NCBI RefSeq assembly: GCF_023283985.1
Contig: NZ_JAKIKU010000021.1
Coordinates: 1-36,547, forward strand
From: Shewanella electrodiphila
GTDB taxonomy: Bacteria > Pseudomonadota > Gammaproteobacteria > Enterobacterales > Shewanellaceae
Direction: 5' to 3'
Length of the DNA stretch: 36,547 nucleotides
The position numbers were made by a program, and so were the translations under genes. Position 1 is the stretch's first letter; each line of letters starts with the position of its first letter. Shown here in pieces: positions 31,808-36,547 of the stretch. The notes beneath the pieces were generated by a model, which had not been told where the DNA came from, did not search any database, and saw nothing but the letters and a program-made list of their open reading frames with translations.

Positions 31808-33148
31808 ATGGCAAAACCAGGACTTGATTTAAAAAGCGCGAAAGGCGGTTTATCAGAATTGAAAACTCGTCTCCTGTTCGTGATTGGTGCAATTATCGTC
31901 TTTAGAGCCGGTTCGTTTGTACCAATTCCTGGTATTGACGCAGCTGTGTTAGCAGAGTTGTTTGCTCAACAAAAAGATACCATCCTAGGCATGTTTAACA
32001 TGTTCTCGGGTGGTGCTTTAGAGCGTGCTTCTATCTTTGCGCTTGGTATCATGCCGTATATTTCGGCATCGATTATCATGCAGTTGTTGACTGTGGTTCA
32101 TCCTGCCCTTGCTGAATTGAAAAAAGAAGGCGAGTCAGGAAGAAAGAAAATCAGTCAATATACAAGATACGGAACGCTTGTGTTGGGTACACTCCAATCA
32201 ATCGGTATCGCGACAGGTTTACCAAGCCTAGTACCTGGCCTTGTTGCCAATGTAGGTTTTGGTTTTTACTTTGTAGCAGTTGTGAGCTTAGTGACAGGAA
32301 CAATGTTCCTTATGTGGCTAGGTGAGCAAATTACCGAGCGTGGTATTGGTAATGGTATCTCGATATTAATTTTCGCAGGTATTGTTGCTGGTCTACCTTC
32401 TGCTATCGGCCAAACGGCTGAACAGGCTCGTCAAGGTGATTTGAATGTACTGGTACTGTTGTTATTAGCGGTAATTGTATTTGCTGTAACTTATTTGGTT
32501 GTATTTGTAGAACGTGGTCAACGACGTATCGTTGTTAACTACGCGAAGCGTCAACAAGGCCGTAAGGTGTTTGCTGCGCAAAGTACACATTTACCACTTA
32601 AAGTTAATATGGCAGGTGTAATTCCACCAATTTTTGCATCCAGCATTATTTTGTTCCCAGGCACACTGGCTCAGTGGTTTGGACAAAATGAGTCTATGTC
32701 ATGGTTAAGCGATTTCGCTTTAGCTGTGTCACCAGGACAACCGCTGTATTCATTATTGTATGCGACAGCTATCGTATTCTTCTGTTTCTTCTATACTGCG
32801 TTGGTATTTAACCCTCGCGAAACAGCTGATAACTTGAAGAAGAGTGGTGCGTTCATTCCTGGGATTCGTCCTGGAGAACAGACTTCGCGTTACATTGATA
32901 AAGTAATGACTCGCTTGACATTAGCAGGCGCGATATACATTACCTTTATCTGCTTAATTCCGGAGTTCATGTTAATTGCGTGGAAAGTACAGTTCTATTT
33001 CGGCGGTACTTCACTACTAATTATTGTAGTCGTAATCATGGACTTCATGGCTCAGGTTCAGACCCATATGATGTCTCATCAGTATGAGTCTGTTATGAAG
33101 AAAGCTAACTTAGTAAACAAAGCGAACTTAGATCGCTTTGGTCGCTAG
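31808..33148 (+). CDS. secY: Preprotein translocase subunit SecY
   Basis: The channel of the SecYEG inner-membrane translocon; its partner SecE is at 5803. It is 446 residues from ATG 31808 (E. coli 443), with about ten hydrophobic segments. The first, LLFVIGAIIVFRAGSFVPIPG, is near 22-42. The cytoplasmic loop YAKRQQGRK and the conserved NPRETADNLKKSGAFIPGIRPG are present. GAGGAA of the rplO tail serves as ribosome-binding site. An upstream in-frame start at 31754 lies inside rplO and is not family-like. Confidence 0.97.
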   Translation: MAKPGLDLKSAKGGLSELKTRLLFVIGAIIVFRAGSFVPIPGIDAAVLAELFAQQKDTILGMFNMFSGGALERASIFALGIMPYISASIIMQLLTVVHPALAELKKEGESGRKKISQYTRYGTLVLGTLQSIGIATGLPSLVPGLVANVGFGFYFVAVVSLVTGTMFLMWLGEQITERGIGNGISILIFAGIVAGLPSAIGQTAEQARQGDLNVLVLLLLAVIVFAVTYLVVFVERGQRRIVVNYAKRQQGRKVFAAQSTHLPLKVNMAGVIPPIFASSIILFPGTLAQWFGQNESMSWLSDFALAVSPGQPLYSLLYATAIVFFCFFYTALVFNPRETADNLKKSGAFIPGIRPGEQTSRYIDKVMTRLTLAGAIYITFICLIPEFMLIAWKVQFYFGGTSLLIIVVVIMDFMAQVQTHMMSHQYESVMKKANLVNKANLDRFGR

Positions 33149-33169
33149 TTGCTTTAACGGAGTGATGAA

Positions 33170-33283
33170 ATGAAAGTTCGAGCTTCCGTGAAGAAGATCT
33201 GCCGTAATTGCAAGATCGTCAAGCGTAGTGGCGTTGTACGTGTGATTTGTGTTGAACCAAAGCACAAACAGCGTCAAGGCTAA
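33170..33283 (+). CDS. rpmJ: 50S ribosomal protein L36 (zinc-binding type)
   Basis: Small 50S protein near helix 97. The 37-residue product starts MKVRASVKKICRNCKI and ends EPKHKQRQG. Cys11, Cys14, Cys27 and His32 form the zinc site, so this is the C+ form. ATG follows ACGGAGTG. It is the last gene of the spc operon, 21 bp after secY. Confidence 0.95.
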   Translation: MKVRASVKKICRNCKIVKRSGVVRVICVEPKHKQRQG

Positions 33284-33324
33284 AAAAAGATATTTGCTCA
33301 GCTCATTTATGAGCTGAGCAAATA
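33282..33324 (-). terminator. Apparent minus-strand terminator after rpmJ
   Basis: TATTTGCTCAGCTCAT (33291-33306) and ATGAGCTGAGCAAATA (33309-33324) are perfect 16-bp arms. The A7 tract lies to the left (33282-33288), so the hairpin-then-T-tract order occurs only on the minus strand. The + strand downstream is AATGTTTGC, a poor terminator. Confidence 0.5.
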
Positions 33325-33338
33325 ATGTTTGCAAATTT

Positions 33339-33430
33339 GTCGGCTGTCGAGTATCCTTTCGGGCTTTTCGCAGTTGACCTTTAACATTTTAAGGAGTGCA
33401 TAGTGGCCCGTATCGCTGGCATTAACATTC
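33339..33430 (+). promoter_or_regulatory. Alpha operon leader (S4 binding site)
   Basis: GTCGGCTG (33339-33346) pairs with CAGTTGAC (33371-33378) around GAGTATCCTTTCGGGCTTTT. This is followed by AAGGAGTGCATAGTGGCCCG. The order and sequence resemble the E. coli alpha mRNA pseudoknot that binds S4 and represses rpsM translation. No convincing promoter was found upstream, so the alpha genes may be transcribed from the spc operon. Confidence 0.7.
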
Positions 33431-33759
33431 CTGATCAAAAGCATACAGTCATCGCATTGACTGCTATCTTTGGTATTGGACGTACTCGCGCTAGAGAAAT
33501 CTGCGCAGCTACTTCAATCGCTGAAGACGCTAAGATCAAGGAATTGAGCGAAGCTCAAATAGATATTCTACGCGAAGAAGTTGCCAAATACTCAGTAGAG
33601 GGTGACTTACGTCGTGAGATTTCAATGAACATCAAGCGTCTTATGGATCTTGGTTGTTATCGTGGTCTCCGCCATCGTCGTAGCCTGCCCCTTCGTGGGC
33701 AACGTACTAAGACCAATGCGCGCACGCGTAAAGGTCCACGTAAGCCAATCAGAAAGTAA
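33403..33759 (+). CDS. rpsM: 30S ribosomal protein S13
   Basis: 30S head protein forming intersubunit bridges and contacting the P-site tRNA. It has 118 residues, as E. coli. It starts with GTG after AAGGAGTG, inside the S4-responsive leader. Typical are MARIAGINIPDQKH, GIGRTRAREIC and the basic tail RTKTNARTRKGPRKPIRK. First gene of the alpha operon. Confidence 0.97.
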   Translation: MARIAGINIPDQKHTVIALTAIFGIGRTRAREICAATSIAEDAKIKELSEAQIDILREEVAKYSVEGDLRREISMNIKRLMDLGCYRGLRHRRSLPLRGQRTKTNARTRKGPRKPIRK

Positions 33760-33776
33760 CGGGAAGGTAAACCAAA

Positions 33777-34169
33777 ATGGCTAAAGTTCCGTCACGTTCT
33801 CCGCGTAAGCGCGTACGTAAACAGGTTGCAGATGGTATGGCTCACATCCATGCGTCATTCAACAACACTATTGTCACCATTACAGATCGTCAAGGTAATG
33901 CGTTGTCATGGGCTACTTCTGGTGGTTCAGGTTTCCGTGGTTCACGTAAATCTACACCTTTCGCTGCGCAGGTTGCTGCAGAGCGAGCTGGTATTGCTGC
34001 TCAAGACTACGGTGTTAAAAACCTTGAAGTTTTCGTAAAGGGTCCAGGTCCAGGTCGTGAATCAGCCATTCGTGCGCTGAATGCTGTTGGTTATAAAATT
34101 ACCAACATTACCGATGTGACACCTATCCCTCATAATGGCTGTCGCCCACCTAAAAAGCGTCGTGTATAA
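33777..34169 (+). CDS. rpsK: 30S ribosomal protein S11
   Basis: Platform protein near the E-site mRNA. It has 130 residues (E. coli 129). Characteristic stretches are DGMAHIHASFNNTIVTITDR and the C-terminal DVTPIPHNGCRPPKKRRV. It lies 17 bp after rpsM and 32 bp before rpsD. Confidence 0.97.
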   Translation: MAKVPSRSPRKRVRKQVADGMAHIHASFNNTIVTITDRQGNALSWATSGGSGFRGSRKSTPFAAQVAAERAGIAAQDYGVKNLEVFVKGPGPGRESAIRALNAVGYKITNITDVTPIPHNGCRPPKKRRV

Positions 34170-34201
34170 CATTACGTATATAGGATAGTTGGAGAAAGAT
34201 C

Positions 34202-34822
34202 ATGGCAAGATACTTGGGTCCTAAGCTCAAGCTCAGCCGCAGAGAAGGTACAGACCTTTTCCTAAAAAGCGGTGTGAGAGCAATCGATTCGAAGTGTAAG
34301 CTTGAAGCTGCACCTGGTCAACATGGCGCACGTAAGCCACGTTTATCAGAGTACGGTTTACAGCTACGCGAGAAACAAAAAGTTCGTCGTATGTACGGTG
34401 TGCTAGAAAAGCAATTCCGTAACTACTACAAAGAAGCCGCACGTCTGAAAGGCAACACAGGTGAAAACTTGTTAGGTCTTTTAGAAACTCGTTTAGATAA
34501 CGTTGTTTATCGTATGGGTTTTGGTGCGACTCGTGCAGAATCACGTCAATTAGTAAGCCACAAATCAATCGTGGTTAACGGTCGTGTTGTTAACATTCCG
34601 TCATTCAAAGTGTCTGCGAATGATGTTGTAAGCATCCGTGAAAAGTCACGCACTCAAGCACGTATCAAAGCGTCTTTAGAAGTTGCTGGCCAACGCGAAA
34701 AGCCTACATGGGTAGAAGTCGACAATGCTAAAATGGAAGGTGCTTTCAAGCGTCTACCAGAACGTAGCGATTTGTCTGCGGATATTAACGAACAGCTGAT
34801 CGTCGAGCTTTACTCTAAGTAA
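34202..34822 (+). CDS. rpsD: 30S ribosomal protein S4
   Basis: Nucleates 30S assembly, shapes the mRNA entry helicase, and represses the alpha operon through the leader before rpsM. It has 206 residues, as E. coli. The N-terminal domain lacks the zinc cysteines of some S4 proteins. The S4 RNA-binding domain, about 96-158, has RLDNVVYRMGFGATRAESRQ. The ribosome-binding site is TTGGAGAAAG. Confidence 0.97.
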   Translation: MARYLGPKLKLSRREGTDLFLKSGVRAIDSKCKLEAAPGQHGARKPRLSEYGLQLREKQKVRRMYGVLEKQFRNYYKEAARLKGNTGENLLGLLETRLDNVVYRMGFGATRAESRQLVSHKSIVVNGRVVNIPSFKVSANDVVSIREKSRTQARIKASLEVAGQREKPTWVEVDNAKMEGAFKRLPERSDLSADINEQLIVELYSK

Positions 34823-34846
34823 AGCTAACAAACAAGAGAGGACACA

Positions 34847-35836
34847 ATGCAGGGTTCTGTTACAGAATTTCTTAAACCGCGTCTCGTTGACATAGAGCAG
34901 GTTAACCCAACTCGTGCCAAGGTTACGCTAGAGCCACTTGAACGTGGTTTTGGTCACACATTAGGCAACGCGTTGCGTCGAATCTTATTGTCGTCTATGC
35001 CTGGCTGTGCAGTTACAGAAGTCGAAATCGACGGTGTATTGCATGAATACAGCAGTAAGGAAGGCGTTCAAGAAGATATCCTAGAGATATTGCTTAACCT
35101 TAAAGGTTTGGCAGTAAATATCGAGGGTAAAGATGAAGCTTTACTTACTTTAAGTAAGTCAGGCACAGGCCCTGTTACTGCAGCAGATATCACTCATGAT
35201 GGTGATGTAACCATTATGAATCCTGATCATGTTATCTGTCATTTGACAGGTAATAATGATATCAGCATGCGTATCCGCGTTGAGCGTGGTCGCGGTTATG
35301 TGCCAGCTTCGGCTCGTGCACAGACTGAAGACGATGATCGCCCAATCGGCCGTTTGTTGGTTGATGCTTCATTCTCACCTGTAGCTCGCATTGCTTACAA
35401 TGTAGAAGCTGCTCGTGTAGAGCAACGTACTGATTTAGATAAACTCGTTATTGATATGACCACTAATGGTACTATCGATCCTGAGGAAGCAATTCGTCGT
35501 TCTGCAACAATTTTAGCTGAACAGCTAGATGCGTTTGTTGAATTACGTGATGTTACTGAACAGGCTGTTGTAGAAGAGAAACCGGAATTTGATCCGATTC
35601 TGTTGCGTCCTGTCGACGATTTAGAGCTAACTGTACGTTCAGCCAACTGTTTGAAGGCTGAAGCGATTCATTACATCGGAGATCTCGTACAGCGCACTGA
35701 AGTTGAGTTGCTCAAGACTCCTAATTTAGGTAAGAAGTCTCTTACTGAAATTAAGGATGTATTAGCGTCTCGCGGACTGTCTTTAGGTATGCGTCTTGAA
35801 AACTGGCCTCCAGCTAGTTTAGCAGACGACCTATAA
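34847..35836 (+). CDS. rpoA: RNA polymerase alpha subunit
   Basis: Dimer that nucleates RNA polymerase assembly; its C-terminal domain binds UP elements and activators. It has 329 residues. The N-terminal dimerisation domain is about 1-235, with GFGHTLGNALRRILLSSMPG at about 32-51. A flexible linker precedes the C-terminal domain (about 250-329). There VRSANCLKAE contains Arg264, equivalent to DNA-contact Arg265 of E. coli. The ribosome-binding site is GAGAGG. It lies 24 bp after rpsD. Confidence 0.98.
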   Translation: MQGSVTEFLKPRLVDIEQVNPTRAKVTLEPLERGFGHTLGNALRRILLSSMPGCAVTEVEIDGVLHEYSSKEGVQEDILEILLNLKGLAVNIEGKDEALLTLSKSGTGPVTAADITHDGDVTIMNPDHVICHLTGNNDISMRIRVERGRGYVPASARAQTEDDDRPIGRLLVDASFSPVARIAYNVEAARVEQRTDLDKLVIDMTTNGTIDPEEAIRRSATILAEQLDAFVELRDVTEQAVVEEKPEFDPILLRPVDDLELTVRSANCLKAEAIHYIGDLVQRTEVELLKTPNLGKKSLTEIKDVLASRGLSLGMRLENWPPASLADDL

Positions 35837-35877
35837 GTCCCAGGTTAGTACAGATTAAAGATTATAAGGATTAGGTC

Positions 35878-36273
35878 ATGCGCCATCGTAAGAGTGGTCG
35901 TCAACTAAACCGCAATAGCAGTCATCGCCAAGCTATGTTTCGTAACATGGCTTGCTCAATAGTTCGTCATGAGATCATCAAGACAACTGTAGCAAAAGCG
36001 AAAGAACTGCGTCGCGTAGTTGAGCCTCTGATAACACTAGCTAAAGTAGACAGCGTTGCAAATCGCCGTTTAGCTTTCGCTCGTACCCGCGACGCTGAAG
36101 TTGTAGGTAAGTTATTTACTGAATTGGGTCCACGCTTCCAGGAACGTCCTGGTGGTTACACTCGTATTCTTAAGTGCGGTCTACGTACCGGTGATAAAGC
36201 TCCAATGGCTTTCATCGAATTAGTAGGTCGTCCTGAAGCTGCTGAAGCTGTTGAAGTTGAAGCTGCTGAGTAA
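35878..36273 (+). CDS. rplQ: 50S ribosomal protein L17
   Basis: 50S protein near the tunnel exit. It has 131 residues, slightly longer than E. coli (127), with an acidic Ala/Glu-rich tail (EAAEAVEVEAAE). The N-terminal MRHRKSGRQLNRNSSHRQAM is diagnostic. The ribosome-binding site is AAGGA. Last gene of the alpha operon; the terminator begins 18 bp after its stop. Confidence 0.97.
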   Translation: MRHRKSGRQLNRNSSHRQAMFRNMACSIVRHEIIKTTVAKAKELRRVVEPLITLAKVDSVANRRLAFARTRDAEVVGKLFTELGPRFQERPGGYTRILKCGLRTGDKAPMAFIELVGRPEAAEAVEVEAAE

Positions 36274-36290
36274 TTCTTAATTACTCACTT

Positions 36291-36318
36291 AAAAACCGAG
36301 CTTAGGCTCGGTTTTTTT
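36291..36318 (+). terminator. Alpha operon terminator
   Basis: AAAAACCGAGC-TTAG-GCTCGG followed by TTTTTTTT: a compact GC-rich stem with A and T tracts. It ends the ribosomal supercluster. Confidence 0.93.
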
Positions 36319-36428
36319 ATGCCTGTTATTTATCATTAATAAAATCCCTCTTGTTTATTTTTGTCATTTAATCATTATCTTCGTTAATCTTTTTCCTTTG
36401 CATTTAGGTTTGAGGGTGTTCTCGTAAC

Positions 36429-36547
36429 CTGGCTCACTGGCTCACTGGCTCACTGGCTCACTGGCTCACTGGCTCACTGGCTCACTGGCTCACTGGCTCA
36501 CTGGCTCACTGGCTCACTGGCTCACTGGCTCACTGGCTCACTGGCTC
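36429..36547. repeat. Perfect 8-bp tandem repeat (CTGGCTCA)n, reaches window end
   Basis: CTGGCTCA is repeated without a mismatch for 119 bp (14 full units and 7 bases) and continues past the edge. No + strand frame through it contains a stop, and all three read the same cyclic octapeptide, LAHWLTGS. No ATG, GTG or TTG codon upstream opens a frame that reaches it. The minus strand has TGA in every frame. The flank 36319-36428 is AT-rich with no gene seen. Confidence 0.95.

Noticed and set aside
33329..33357. TTGCAA-N17-TATCCT as alpha operon promoter
   Set aside because: GAGTATCCT is part of the conserved S4-binding leader RNA known from E. coli, so a start after it would delete the structure.
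36429..36547. CRISPR array
   Set aside because: Units are 8 bp, directly abutting, with no spacers.

Overview
The window is a slice of a gammaproteobacterial chromosome. It looks most like a low-GC, Shewanella-type Alteromonadales genome. The evidence is the 5S rRNA sequence, the order 5S-murB-birA-coaA-tRNAs-tuf, E. coli-like protein lengths (RpoB 1343, RpoC 1406, RpoA 329 residues) and the direct fusion of the rpoBC cluster to the str-S10-spc-alpha ribosomal supercluster. The genus is an inference. No phage, transposon, CRISPR array or foreign-looking cassette was seen.

Layout. 1-119 is the 5S rRNA closing an rRNA operon. It is followed by about 400 bp of decayed tandem copies of the 5S 3' end plus terminator. 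696-2701 is murB-birA on the + strand, convergent with coaA (2722-3672, - strand). 3847-5602 is a tRNA-Thr/Tyr/Gly array cotranscribed with a first tuf gene. 5651-6801 is secE-nusG. 6757-9175 is rplK-rplA-rplJ-rplL, leading through an attenuator into rpoB-rpoC (9416-17749). The str operon (rpsL, rpsG, fusA, second tuf) runs 17928-22279. The S10 operon (rpsJ to rpsQ) runs 22612-27556. The spc operon (rplN to rpmJ) runs 27774-33283. The alpha operon (rpsM, rpsK, rpsD, rpoA, rplQ) runs 33403-36273 and ends at a strong terminator. The window stops inside a perfect 8-bp tandem repeat (36429-36547).

Function. Almost everything serves translation, transcription or protein export: 31 ribosomal proteins, EF-G, two EF-Tu, the RNA polymerase alpha, beta and beta' subunits, NusG and SecE/SecY. 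murB (peptidoglycan), birA (biotin) and coaA (coenzyme A) are the metabolic exceptions. Known autoregulatory RNA elements are recognisable: an L1 site before rplK, the L10 leader before rplJ, the L4-responsive S10 leader, and the S4-binding alpha leader.

The gene content is ordinary. The observations worth a second look are in the non-coding DNA. They are promoters embedded in inverted repeats (rplK, rplJ, S10), a nested inverted-repeat leader before secE, a 16-bp palindrome just before the rplJ ribosome-binding site, an apparent minus-strand terminator between rpmJ and rpsM, the decayed 5S tail array, the near-identical tuf pair, and the octamer repeat at the right edge. I found no convincing undescribed multi-gene system. 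All structures were found by eye, without folding software or database searches.
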